From NCBI GenBank assembly GCA_045577175.1, contig JAZNHT010000008.1:1-21598 (forward strand): a stretch of DNA of 21,598 nucleotides. The letters run 5' to 3'. The DNA is from SIG701 sp045577175. GTDB taxonomy: Bacteria; Bacillota; Clostridia; Oscillospirales; CAG-272. Numbering within the stretch: the first letter of the stretch is position 1; the number at the start of each line of letters is the position of its first letter. Position numbers and translations under genes: made by a program. The notes under the pieces are model-generated. The model did not search any database. It saw only the letters and a list, made by a program, of their open reading frames with translations, and was not told where the DNA came from. This document shows positions 7,389 through 14,709 of the stretch, one piece after another.

Positions 7389-7427
7389 AAATCCCCCACG
7401 GAGAATGCGTTTTCCGTGGGATTTTTC
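7388..7427 (+). terminator. Rho-independent terminator of the sigma/anti-sigma operon
   Basis: AAAAATCCC-CACGGA pairs with TCCGTGGGATTTTT, giving a long stem with a short loop and a T run. It starts at the stop codon of the anti-sigma gene. Confidence 0.88.
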
Positions 7428-7486
7428 TCTGTGGGCATAGACAGTGCCGCCGCGGTAAAAAATATCAGCGTACTGTTCTCAGCCTA

Positions 7487-7515
7487 TTGCATCGGACGGG
7501 AAAATGTGATATAAT
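7487..7515 (+). promoter_or_regulatory. Promoter of pyk
   Basis: TTGCAT (7487-7492) and a perfect TATAAT (7510-7515) are 17 bases apart and lie 33 bases before the pyk start codon. Confidence 0.85.
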
Positions 7516-7547
7516 ACAAACAGCAAATTTTACACAGAGGATACGCC

Positions 7548-8951
7548 ATGAGAAAAACGAAGATTGTCTGCACGCTCGGCCCCGCGTGCCTGAGCGAAAC
7601 CGTGATGGAGGAAATGCTGAAATCCGGCATGAACGTCGCGCGCATCAATATGTCGCACGGCTCCCACGAGCTGCACCGCGAAACGATTGAAACGTTCCGC
7701 CGCGTGCGCGATTCTTTGAAGCTGCCGGCTGCCGTCATGCTCGATACAAAGGGACCGGAGATCCGTCTCGGTCTGTTCAAAAACAAAAAGGTGACGCTGA
7801 AAACAGGCGCGCCGTTCACGCTTACGACGAAGGAGATTGACGGCGATGAGTGCGCGGTTTCCGTGACGTACCGCGATCTGCCGCGCCGTGTGACGGCGGG
7901 AAACCGGATTCTGCTTGACGACGGGCGCATCACGCTGACCGTTGAGAGCACCGATGAAACAGACGTGCACTGCCGTGTTGTTGACGGCGGTGAGATTTCC
8001 GATCGCAAGGGCGTAAACGTGCCGCACGTCAGACTGGATATGCCGTATCTCTCTCAGGCGGATGAGGCGGATCTCCGCTTTGCCGTGGAGGTGGATGCCG
8101 ATTTTGTCGCGGCATCGTTTGTCAGAACGGGGGCGGACGTGCTCGCCGTGCGCAATTATCTCGACTACTACGGCGGTCACAAAATCAAGATCATCGCCAA
8201 AATTGAGAACGAAGAGGGCGTTGAACATTTTGACGAGATTCTCCAAATTTCCGACGGCATCATGGTTGCGCGCGGCGACATGGGCGTGGAGATCGATTTC
8301 GAAAAGCTGCCCGGACTGCAGAAGAAATTCATCCGCCGCTGCTACCGCGCCGGAAAGATGGTCATCACCGCGACGCAGATGCTGGAATCCATGATTACGA
8401 ACACGACGCCGACCCGTGCCGAGATCACGGACGTGGCGAACGCCGTTTTTGACGGGACGTCCGCGATCATGCTGTCGGGGGAGACGGCGGTCGGCAAAAC
8501 GCCGGCGCTCGTCATCCGCGTGATGGCGAAGATCGCCGAGCAGGCGGAATGTGACGCGTTTGAGATGGGGCTGAACGAGGAGACGCAGTACGAAAACGAC
8601 GAGACGGACACGACGAACGCGATCTGCGACGCGGCGTGCACGACGGCGCGGGATATTGGCGCGTCCGCAGTCATCACGGTGACGGAAAGCGGATACACGG
8701 CGAGACGGGTGTCGAAATTCCGTCCGCACATGGCGATCATTGCGCCGACGCCGGAGGTCAAGACGTTCCATCAGCTCGCGCTTTCGTGGGGTGTGTATCC
8801 CGTGATCGCGCTCTATCAGGCGGAGGAGGACGCGATGTTCCGCCACGCTACCGACTGCGCGAAGATGGCAGGTCTGCTGAAAAAGGGGGAGCGTGTCGTT
8901 ATCACGGCAGGCAGCCGCAGTGCGACCGCGCTCAGGATTCAGATCGTTTAA
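7548..8951 (+). CDS. pyk: Pyruvate kinase
   Basis: The 467-residue glycolytic enzyme transfers phosphate from phosphoenolpyruvate to ADP. Visible signatures: KTKIVCTLGPA (3-13), ARINMSHG with Arg32 (31-38), MLDTKGPEIRLG (64-75), the active-site block IIAKIENEEGV with Lys218 and the metal ligand Glu220, MVARGDMGVE with Asp244, ATQMLESM (275-282) and SGETAVG (310-316). The B domain (about 77-165) and a C-terminal regulatory domain are present. The C-terminus is short: after VVITAG it runs SRSATALRIQIV and lacks the usual GTTN loop, which may affect allosteric control. It has its own promoter and is probably co-transcribed with the small metallochaperone gene 24 bases downstream. Confidence 0.96.
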   Translation: MRKTKIVCTLGPACLSETVMEEMLKSGMNVARINMSHGSHELHRETIETFRRVRDSLKLPAAVMLDTKGPEIRLGLFKNKKVTLKTGAPFTLTTKEIDGDECAVSVTYRDLPRRVTAGNRILLDDGRITLTVESTDETDVHCRVVDGGEISDRKGVNVPHVRLDMPYLSQADEADLRFAVEVDADFVAASFVRTGADVLAVRNYLDYYGGHKIKIIAKIENEEGVEHFDEILQISDGIMVARGDMGVEIDFEKLPGLQKKFIRRCYRAGKMVITATQMLESMITNTTPTRAEITDVANAVFDGTSAIMLSGETAVGKTPALVIRVMAKIAEQAECDAFEMGLNEETQYENDETDTTNAICDAACTTARDIGASAVITVTESGYTARRVSKFRPHMAIIAPTPEVKTFHQLALSWGVYPVIALYQAEEDAMFRHATDCAKMAGLLKKGERVVITAGSRSATALRIQIV

Positions 8952-8975
8952 TTTTTCACATAAAGGAGAGGGCTT

Positions 8976-9194
8976 ATGTTTTTCACTAAAGAATCGTACA
9001 CGCTCACCGTGGAGGGCATGATGTGCAAGCACTGCGCCGCGCGCGTCACTGCCGCTGTGGAGAGGACGAAGGGCGCGAAGGCATCGGTGAATCTGGAGGA
9101 GAAAACGGTGACGGTCACCTGCCCGAAGGGGACGGATATACAATCGGTGATCGACACGCTGACCGCGGAGGGGTACAAAGCCGCGCTCAAATAA
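8976..9194 (+). CDS. Heavy-metal-associated (HMA) domain protein, CopZ-like
   Basis: The 72-residue protein is a single HMA domain with the beta-alpha-beta-beta-alpha-beta layout. The metal site is GMMCKHC, with Cys17 and Cys20, the MxCxxC motif that binds Cu(I) and related soft metals. The helix AARVTAAVERTKGA and strand KASVNLEEKTVTVTC follow the family pattern. The start has a strong AAAGGAG site. It follows pyk by 24 bases. No copper ATPase or CsoR-type repressor is in the window, so partner and metal are inferred from the family. Confidence 0.9.
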   Translation: MFFTKESYTLTVEGMMCKHCAARVTAAVERTKGAKASVNLEEKTVTVTCPKGTDIQSVIDTLTAEGYKAALK

Positions 9195-9197
9195 ACG

Positions 9198-9223
9198 AAA
9201 GGGAGGGGGAGACCCCTCCCTTT
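9198..9223 (+). terminator. Hairpin after the CopZ-like gene, probable terminator
   Basis: AAAGGGAGGGG and CCCCTCCCTTT form a perfect 11-bp stem with a GAGA loop, four bases after the stop codon. The T run directly after is short, but a T6 run occurs about ten bases later. Confidence 0.65.
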
Positions 9224-9267
9224 ACTCTCCCCTTTTTTCGGTGGTAACTTTACGCGGAATAAATGCA

Positions 9268-9366
9268 GGAGGGGCAAAACGCGTAGCCCCTCCTACGACC
9301 TCCGCCGCGGCAAGGGGAGAGGGGAGAAAGATCCCCTCTCCCCCGCACCCCTTTCCCCTGGGGTGC
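9268..9366 (+). repeat. Cluster of three GC-rich hairpins in a long non-coding stretch
   Basis: There are three perfect stems in a row: GGAGGGGC/GCCCCTCC (9268-9293), a 12-bp stem GGGGAGAGGGGA/TCCCCTCTCCCC (9314-9343) and GCACCCC/GGGGTGC (9345-9366). No coding frame with a ribosome site is seen between 9195 and 9972. Short open frames here are low-complexity shadows of the hairpins. Confidence 0.7.
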
Positions 9367-9547
9367 AGTTGTAACTGTATCACACCTACCACTTCCGCTA
9401 AAGCTGTATCGCTGCGTTTTAGACTCCCTTCCGCACCGACAGCGGGGGAGATTGCAGAATTGCGCAACGCTATCCTGTGTCGCAACATCAGCTCCGCATA
9501 TTCTTTGCGAGACGGATTTGTACGTTCAATCCGTACGCGATTCGTAC

Positions 9548-9697
9548 CCGCTATGTTTTCACAAACCCAGCGCCGAATGGCGCTTCTTTTACAATAGCGT
9601 TTTCGCTATGGAAGCATTGTAGTTCGTTTTTAACTCCCCTCTAAAGCTGAAGCGAAAGTGGTATGTTAGCATACAGTTATCGTTGAAAGAACGCTAT
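9548..9697 (+). repeat. 149-bp dispersed repeat, copy B
   Basis: It matches copy A (4695-4843) along its whole length in the same orientation. The internal hairpin is AGCGCC / GGCGCT with loop GAAT (9569-9584), followed by TTCTTTT. Relative to copy A the fifth stem base and its partner have both changed, so pairing is kept. As in copy A, it lies in a long gap between two plus-strand genes. Confidence 0.8.
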
Positions 9698-9715
9698 CGG
9701 GGAGAGGAGTTCCAA

Positions 9716-9778
9716 GAGGAGAGGGTACACCCTCTCCTCATTGGCGTGGCGGTGGTCGCAGATGCCGTAGGCATCTGC
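9716..9778 (+). repeat. Pair of hairpins following dispersed repeat B
   Basis: The first hairpin is GAGGAGAGGG / CCCTCTCCTC with a four-base loop (9716-9739). It matches GAGGAAAGGG / CCCTTTCCTC after copy A, with one compensating A-T to G-C change. The second hairpin is GCAGATGCC / GGCATCTGC with loop GTA (9758-9778). Confidence 0.65.
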
Positions 9779-9825
9779 AAGAGGCAGTGCCGCGTTACAC
9801 ACCTCCTGCGTAAAAAGCGGGGTTA

Positions 9826-9851
9826 CAGGGGCACGCCCCCTGCATTTTTTT
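9826..9851 (+). terminator. Terminator-like hairpin before the FliB-like gene
   Basis: CAGGGG and CCCCTG form a stem with a five-base loop, followed after CA by seven T. No plus-strand gene lies directly upstream, so it may end transcripts from the repeat region or from the CopZ-like gene. Confidence 0.6.
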
Positions 9852-9872
9852 GGAAAACTTTACATTTTTCCC

Positions 9873-9901
9873 TTGCGTTTTTCTAACGGATTTGCTATAA
9901 T
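9873..9901 (+). promoter_or_regulatory. Promoter of the FliB-like gene
   Basis: TTGCGT (9873-9878) and TATAAT (9896-9901) are separated by 17 bases, about 75 bases before the start codon. Confidence 0.8.
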
Positions 9902-9972
9902 ATTCCACGGATATTTTTAACAAATCTGAACAAATCTGTATTAAAGAGGCGATCTTTACGAACAAGGTAACG

Positions 9973-10989
9973 GTGTACATGCCGACCTACATGCAAAAAT
10001 TCTGCTGTAAATGCGAATCCTGCCGCGCGGTCTGCTGCCGCGGATGGCGCATCAACCTGACGAAAACGGAGTATCTGCGCCTGACCGCGCTTTCCTGCTC
10101 CGAATCCTTGCGCGCGCGGATTGAGCGAAGCCTCACCGTGTTTGATGCGCCCGATGAGGACGCGTTTGCGTATATTTCGCACGGCGCGGACGGGCGATGT
10201 CCCATGCTGGACGGGGACGGTCTCTGCTCCATTCAGACGGAGTGCGGCGATACGGTGCAGCCTGCCGTCTGCCGATTGTATCCCCGTGCGGTCCGGGCAG
10301 GGGATCCTTGCGAAATCGTCGCGGCAACAAGCTGTGAGGCGACGGTCGAGCTTCTCATGAACGAGCCGTGTCCGCTTCCGTTTACGGAGATCGCGGGCAA
10401 AATTTCCGCCGATATGCCGCCGCATGAGACGGTGCACGGGGACGAACGCGCGGTGCGCAAGGCGTGCCTCTCCTTTTTCGGTGTGGTGGATACCCCGCTG
10501 CCCGTGCGCATCCGTGAGATCGGGGAATATCTCGGCGCACCGCCGTGCGAGATGACGGATGCCGCCATGCTCGCCCTTGCGCATAAACTTCTGTGCGCGT
10601 TCGGCAGGGAGGGAAACAGCATTTCCGCCCTCACCGAGGAGGCGATGGACAGCCTCTCCATGCGAGACGGCGTTACGGAAGCGTCGCCGGCTCTTTTCCG
10701 TGAGAAGATCGAAGCGTTCCGCACGCGATTTCCGGACGCGGATCGCTGGTACGCGAATTTACTTACGAATCATTTCTTCTTTATGCAGTTTCCGCCGCGG
10801 GACTTGTCCCACGCGGAGTCGTTTTTCGTCCTGCGCGGCGTTTATGCGATCCTTCTTGTGCTGACGGTGTGCCATACGGACAAAATTCCGACTAAAGAGG
10901 CGTTCGCAGATGCCGCCGCCGCCGTCTTCCGCCGCATCGAGCACAGCGGCTTTTACGAGATCGCGCCGCATTTGCACGCGGAGGGGTGA
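9973..10989 (+). CDS. FliB-like protein (flagellin lysine-N-methylase family, CxxCxxCC type)
   Basis: The 338-residue protein carries the Cys-rich pattern of the PF03692/FliB family. The N-terminal cluster is CCKCESCRAVCCRGW (residues 11-25). A second Cys set lies near residues 75-105 (DGRCPMLDGDGLCSIQ, then CRLYPR). FliB in enterobacteria methylates flagellin lysines, but related proteins are common in Clostridia without flagella and their role is not settled. No flagellar gene is in the window, so a flagellin substrate is unsupported here. The start is uncertain: GTG at 9973 (AAGGT close by) or ATG at 9979, which has better spacing. A good promoter lies upstream. The gene after it has its own promoter. 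Confidence 0.82.
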   Translation: MYMPTYMQKFCCKCESCRAVCCRGWRINLTKTEYLRLTALSCSESLRARIERSLTVFDAPDEDAFAYISHGADGRCPMLDGDGLCSIQTECGDTVQPAVCRLYPRAVRAGDPCEIVAATSCEATVELLMNEPCPLPFTEIAGKISADMPPHETVHGDERAVRKACLSFFGVVDTPLPVRIREIGEYLGAPPCEMTDAAMLALAHKLLCAFGREGNSISALTEEAMDSLSMRDGVTEASPALFREKIEAFRTRFPDADRWYANLLTNHFFFMQFPPRDLSHAESFFVLRGVYAILLVLTVCHTDKIPTKEAFADAAAAVFRRIEHSGFYEIAPHLHAEG

Positions 10990-11006
10990 GATTTTTCCGC
11001 ATCCGC

Positions 11007-11035
11007 TTGCTTTTTCGCGCCGTTTCTGCTATACT
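11007..11035 (+). promoter_or_regulatory. Promoter of the FAD-oxidoreductase-like gene
   Basis: TTGCTT (11007-11012) and TATACT (11030-11035) are 17 bases apart, in the 77-base gap between the FliB-like gene and the next start codon. Confidence 0.78.
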
Positions 11036-11066
11036 GATGAGAGATGTTTGGAATGCGGAGGAAGGT

Positions 11067-12071
11067 ATGTCGAAAGAAGAATTGTTTGCGCAGTTTTGTG
11101 TGTTCGGAGAAGGTGTCGGCGCGATGGGTGTTGCCCTCTCTGCCGCACGGCACGGGACGGATACCGTTCTGATTTTGCCTGACGGGACTTCGCCGGAGGC
11201 AGGCAAAGCCGAGCGCAATCTTCAAATCCTTTACGGAACGGCGGAGGTGCGGTGCGCGGAGGATAACCGTATTCAGTCCGTCACAGCGGGGGAGAAAACG
11301 GTGCTTGCACCTGTGTTTGCGCAGTGCCGCAGCGGAGATTTCCTCGGCGCGGTTGCCCTTTCGGGCATAGATACGCTCAGCGAGCAGCTCCTTTCCGGAA
11401 GAGAGGAGTACGCGCATGTGATCTCGTGCTTTACAGATGAGAACGAAACGCTGTACGGTGTTTTGTACGACTGCGTGTGCGATCCTTCGTGTGTCAATCT
11501 GTACCATGCGGACGGCATGGATGCGTCTCTTGCGAAGGCGATCGGCACCGCCGCCGCAATCGGTGCGAAACACGGGGCACTGCCGTGCGAGGTTTTTGCG
11601 GATCATATGGACGAGCTTACGCAGACGCTTTTGTACGATGGCGCGTTTCTGCCGCACATCCGCCGCACGGTGAGCGAGGCGGCACGCACGGCGGAGCTGA
11701 GCTGTGATGACGCGGTATCGGGGGATATTCTGAATCTCCGCACGGGCATTGACGGTAACAGTCCGCTTTACGGCGAGGGCGATCAGGGATTCACGATGGC
11801 GGCGGGCGCATCGGTGGAATACCACATGGACGAGCCCGTGGACGTCAGCCGCGCGCGGATCGTGTTTGACGCGGACGGAGACGCACTTGCAAAGGTGTAC
11901 GCCTTGGAAATCGAGGCGGACGGCGAGTGGGAGGGCATCCTTTTTGAAAACGAGAACCGCCACCGTCTCGTGACAGCCGCCATCTGCCGCCCGATCACGG
12001 GCATCCGCCTGACCGTCATGCAGACGTGGGGCGCAGAGAACGTGCACATTTTCGCTTTTGATTTTGAATAG
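11067..12071 (+). CDS. Shortened FAD-dependent-oxidoreductase-like protein
   Basis: The 334-residue protein looks like a cut-down member of the FAD_oxidored (PF12831) type. Residues about 12-36 give a Rossmann dinucleotide motif with the usual GxGxxG replaced by GEGVGAMG, followed by AARHGTDTVLI. VFAQCRSGDFLGAVALSG (about 88-105) resembles the DATGDGDLAALAGA block but has lost key residues. ASLAKAIGTAAAIGAKHGAL (about 153-172) matches the C-terminal helix of the family. The last 100 residues (from about 232) look like the beta-sandwich, F5/8-type-C-like tail found in clostridial members. The large substrate domain is missing, so activity is uncertain. The ATG at 11067 is chosen because GGAGGA lies five bases before it; an upstream in-frame GTG (10986) has no such site. 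Confidence 0.65.
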   Translation: MSKEELFAQFCVFGEGVGAMGVALSAARHGTDTVLILPDGTSPEAGKAERNLQILYGTAEVRCAEDNRIQSVTAGEKTVLAPVFAQCRSGDFLGAVALSGIDTLSEQLLSGREEYAHVISCFTDENETLYGVLYDCVCDPSCVNLYHADGMDASLAKAIGTAAAIGAKHGALPCEVFADHMDELTQTLLYDGAFLPHIRRTVSEAARTAELSCDDAVSGDILNLRTGIDGNSPLYGEGDQGFTMAAGASVEYHMDEPVDVSRARIVFDADGDALAKVYALEIEADGEWEGILFENENRHRLVTAAICRPITGIRLTVMQTWGAENVHIFAFDFE

Positions 12072-12084
12072 GATACGACGGGGA

Positions 12085-12338
12085 GGGACTTTTTGCAAAA
12101 AGTTCCCCACGCGAGATTGCCGATGGCAAGCTCGCGCACATGACGCCCGCCTTTTGGCGGCATGTGCAACCCTCCTCAAAAGCCTTTGGGGCAAATAAGG
12201 GATGTAGTTTTCCCATGTATAAAAGTTTTCGTCCACCTTTTTCAAAAGGTGGCGCGGTTGCAAGGGCGCGCAGCCCTTGCGTATCGGCGTTTCTTTTTGT
12301 TAGCTTTTTCTTTGCGCTTATAGTGTCAAAGAAAAAGC
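12085..12338. repeat. Array of hairpins in the gap after the oxidoreductase-like gene
   Basis: Several stems follow one another: GGG-ACTTTTT/AAAAAGT-CCC (12085-12107), CGCGAG-TTGCC/GGCAA-CTCGCG (12110-12136), GCACATG plus CCGCC/GGCGG plus CATGTGC (12136-12167), GCAAGGG/CCCTTGC (about 12259-12280) and a 12-bp stem GCTTTTTCTTTG/CAAAGAAAAAGC (12303-12338). No gene with a ribosome site is seen between 12072 and 12491. The first hairpin may end transcription of the upstream gene. Confidence 0.6.
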
Positions 12339-12378
12339 GGCAAACGGTTAATCTTACGAAATGTAGGACAGCGAACAG

Positions 12379-12412
12379 AAAAAACGTGCAGTGATTTCCA
12401 CTGCACGTTTTG
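12379..12412 (-). terminator. Terminator of the restriction-modification operon
   Basis: A perfect 13-bp stem (AAAACGTGCAGTG / CACTGCACGTTTT, loop ATTTC) lies 80 bases beyond the endonuclease stop codon. On the minus strand it ends in six T. Confidence 0.85.
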
Positions 12413-12491
12413 TTTATATAATACTCGTTCTCACTTGAATGCAGATGCGCTTTGTTTGCTGTACCATTCGTGGACAACCTTTTGTACATCC

Positions 12492-13229
12492 TTAATCTTT
12501 CAAAATGGAAACCCAACTTTCGTCAAAGTGGATTGCTTTCAGAACATCCTCTTTTTGCAAGGTTGGTGGTTGCTTCACTTGAAATTTCACTGCTTCTTTC
12601 GGTACGTCTGTGTGAATGGTGAACTGGGAACCGTGTGGTTGCCATGTAAAGCAAATTTTTTCGCTTCGGTCTAATCCAACTAAATTACCGTTGCTGTTTA
12701 CTTCCCAATGGTAGTCTGTTGTTCTATATCTCGCAGTTTCTTCTTCAAATAATCTGTAAGAATGCAGATCATGGCTTCTTACCAAAACAGCCGTTCTTAC
12801 TCTGCTGTAATGGTCAGTTGCAATATTGATTCGTTCATTCCAAATGTTAAGAACCGCTTCGCCGGTTTTCTGAATATCCTTGTGTGGGTCAGTTATGCCG
12901 TATGAATAATCGGGAGAACATCTTCCGCTTATCAATCGAACGCTTGTGCTTGCAAATGGGTCTTTGACCTTTACTGTTTTTACCGACCAACAGTTTCTAT
13001 TCAAAACAACATCTGCAATACCAACAGGGGAATCCAAATGTATACCACTGATTGCATCCGCAAAAGCATCGCCCCAATCGTTACCCGAAATATCTTTTCT
13101 GCCTATGTAAATCAAGTACACAAGGTAACTGCCAACTTTGTTGATTAAATCTTCAGGAAACACATTTAACGGGTATAATGTCTGTGTTGTGAGATGTTTG
13201 GAATCTCTCAATCTCGGACGAATTTCCAT
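12492..13229 (-). CDS. Type II restriction endonuclease (partner of the adjacent methyltransferase)
   Basis: The 245-residue protein follows the cytosine methyltransferase with a three-base gap, the usual layout of a type II R-M system. A PD-(D/E)xK-type active site is visible: an acidic helix WGDAFADAISG (residues 52-62), then GIADVVLNRNCWSVKTVK with Asp73 and a variant SVK (82-84) in place of (D/E)xK. The rest is not a family that can be named with certainty. It should cut DNA at the site protected by the methyltransferase, but the recognition sequence cannot be read here. It is more AT-rich than the neighbouring core genes. A strong terminator lies downstream. Confidence 0.8.
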   Translation of the reverse strand: MEIRPRLRDSKHLTTQTLYPLNVFPEDLINKVGSYLVYLIYIGRKDISGNDWGDAFADAISGIHLDSPVGIADVVLNRNCWSVKTVKVKDPFASTSVRLISGRCSPDYSYGITDPHKDIQKTGEAVLNIWNERINIATDHYSRVRTAVLVRSHDLHSYRLFEEETARYRTTDYHWEVNSNGNLVGLDRSEKICFTWQPHGSQFTIHTDVPKEAVKFQVKQPPTLQKEDVLKAIHFDESWVSILKD

Positions 13230-13232
13230 TTC

Positions 13233-14174
13233 CTACTCCCTCATGCTCATGTTGTTTTTTAATGCGGCAATCATTTCTCGTGCAACCGCTTTAATCACGG
13301 GGACTGCTACCGAATTGCCGGTCTGTTTTTTTATTTTTCCATACGGAACGACAATTTTGTAATCGTCCGGAAACCCTTGTATTCTCAAAAGTTCACGCTC
13401 GGTAGGTCTGCGTTCATCGTTTATCAAGATGTAGTTTGCGGATGCTCCGGCTCTCAATGCTGATGAATAAGGGTGTGGAGTGATCGAGCCTGCCATGTTT
13501 TCATGTGAAATGTATGGCTTTGGGTAATTTTTATCTTTCAGTCGTTCAATACGAGATTTACGGATGGCATCTCGCACATAATACTTTTTATCCACATCAT
13601 CTTCCAAAATATCAGAAAGTGTCTTTCTCTCTGCTTTTGGATTTGGATCGGGGAAAGAGAAATCCACATCATCTAAAAAGCCAACGATGATAATTCGTTC
13701 TCTTTTCTGTGGTACACCGTAATCTAAAGCGTTCAGCACTTTGGCATATACGTGGTAGCCTAATTTCTCAAGATGTTCCTTGATTATTCTGAAGGTGTTT
13801 CCTTTGTCATGTGCGGTTAGATTTCTCACGTTTTCAAGCATGAATGCAGGGGGGCGCTTTTCCTTTAGTATTCTTTCTATGTCAAAGAAAAGAGTTCCGC
13901 AAGTTTCGTTGGCAAAGCCTTCTTTTTTTCCTATTATGGAGAAGGCTTGACATGGAAAGCCACCCAAAAGAATATCAAAATCGGGAATATCTTTCGCATC
14001 AATTTTCGTTATATCGCCGGACGGATGTTCGCCGAAATTTGCCTCATATGTTTTACAGGCATCTTCGTCAAATTCGGAGGAAAAAACACAATGACCGCCC
14101 ACGGCTTCAAACCCCAATCTTATTCCACCGATTCCGGCAAACAGATCGATGAAACGAAAACTGTTCCAATCCAT
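13233..14174 (-). CDS. DNA (cytosine-5-)-methyltransferase of a type II R-M system
   Basis: The 313-residue protein has the conserved m5C-methyltransferase motifs in order. Motif I is FIDLFAGIGGIRLGFEAVGG, which binds S-adenosylmethionine. Motif IV is LLGGFPCQAFS with the catalytic Cys in PCQ. Motif VI is FMLENVRNL, motif VIII is KRERIIIVGF, and motif X is KQTGNSVAVPVIKAVAREM. The target-recognition region lies between VIII and IX (about residues 190-260). It protects host DNA from the endonuclease encoded next. The start at 14174 (MDWNSF) is chosen over an ATG 33 bases upstream because AAAGGAG sits before it and motif I then falls at the normal distance. A strong promoter is present. Lower GC than flanking genes suggests transfer. 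Confidence 0.95.
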   Translation of the reverse strand: MDWNSFRFIDLFAGIGGIRLGFEAVGGHCVFSSEFDEDACKTYEANFGEHPSGDITKIDAKDIPDFDILLGGFPCQAFSIIGKKEGFANETCGTLFFDIERILKEKRPPAFMLENVRNLTAHDKGNTFRIIKEHLEKLGYHVYAKVLNALDYGVPQKRERIIIVGFLDDVDFSFPDPNPKAERKTLSDILEDDVDKKYYVRDAIRKSRIERLKDKNYPKPYISHENMAGSITPHPYSSALRAGASANYILINDERRPTERELLRIQGFPDDYKIVVPYGKIKKQTGNSVAVPVIKAVAREMIAALKNNMSMRE

Positions 14175-14212
14175 TGGAGTACTCCTTTCTATATAGAAAT
14201 ATATCATAACAA

Positions 14213-14241
14213 ATTATAACACTTTTGCAACGCTTTTTCAA
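14213..14241 (-). promoter_or_regulatory. Promoter of the restriction-modification operon
   Basis: On the minus strand TTGAAA (14241-14236) and TATAAT (14218-14213) are 17 bases apart, about 40 bases before the methyltransferase start. Confidence 0.82.
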
Positions 14242-14260
14242 GATGATGGTGCAAATATAT

Positions 14261-14303
14261 AAAAAAGCAATACTTGGCTGTCAAAACCATGTATCGCTTT
14301 TTT
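14261..14303 (-). terminator. Terminator of the decarboxylase-subunit operon
   Basis: A 17-base stem with two imperfect pairs runs from AAAAAAGC to GCTTTTTT around a nine-base loop. One of the imperfect positions becomes a G-U pair only in the minus-strand transcript, which supports use by the minus-strand oad genes ending at 14364. Confidence 0.8.
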
Positions 14304-14363
14304 GTTGTATCAGCAAGGTTTAGAACGTTTAGTGGGCAAAAGTTTCCTCAAGTCGTTCCCCAC

Positions 14364-14693
14364 TCACTCCTTCGGCGCGGTGACCTTGTTCAGAAGCACC
14401 GTCGCGCCGATCAGCACGCCCATGACGATGATGATGCAGAGCATACCGATGCCCATATATTTGAGATTTGTCACAAAGTTCATCGGCTTGAATTGGAATG
14501 CACTGTCGCCGTCTGCGTCTCCTTCGGCGGCGGTGCCGTCGGCATCTTCCGCCTCGGCGGAGGTCTCTGTCTGCGCAGGCGTGGTGGTATCCGCAGGATT
14601 TTCCTCTGCAAATACGGATACGCTCAGAACGGAGAAAGCCACAAGTGCCGTCAGAAGGATGGCCATCAGTTTTTTCAGAAACGAATTTTTCAT
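14364..14693 (-). CDS. Na+-translocating decarboxylase gamma-like (OadG) subunit
   Basis: The 109-residue protein starts with a basic, hydrophobic segment (residues 1-29, MKNSFLKKLMAILLTALVAF), probably a signal peptide ending near VFAEE. An acidic Ala/Glu/Asp/Thr-rich linker (about 30-65) and one transmembrane helix follow (about 80-101, MGIGMLCIIIVMGVLIGATV, then LLNK). The MGIGM...LLNK pattern is that of OadG-type small subunits, which hold the peripheral carboxyltransferase on the membrane pump. It lies 16 bases after the beta-subunit gene and has a GGAGGGGAG ribosome site. The linker plus signal peptide is longer than in the shortest OadG proteins. Family is assigned from pattern and context, as the sequence is short. 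Confidence 0.75.
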   Translation of the reverse strand: MKNSFLKKLMAILLTALVAFSVLSVSVFAEENPADTTTPAQTETSAEAEDADGTAAEGDADGDSAFQFKPMNFVTNLKYMGIGMLCIIIVMGVLIGATVLLNKVTAPKE

Positions 14694-14709
14694 TTGTACT
14701 CCCCTCCGT

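Noticed and set aside
7530..9143. Minus-strand open frame of 537 codons opposite pyk
   Set aside because: Its composition (Arg/His-rich) is typical of the complement of a GC-rich gene. Pyruvate kinase motifs are intact on the plus strand.
10953..12263. Minus-strand open frame of 436 codons opposite the oxidoreductase-like gene
   Set aside because: There are no family motifs, and it spans both a gene and a hairpin-rich gap. The plus-strand gene has a promoter and a ribosome site.
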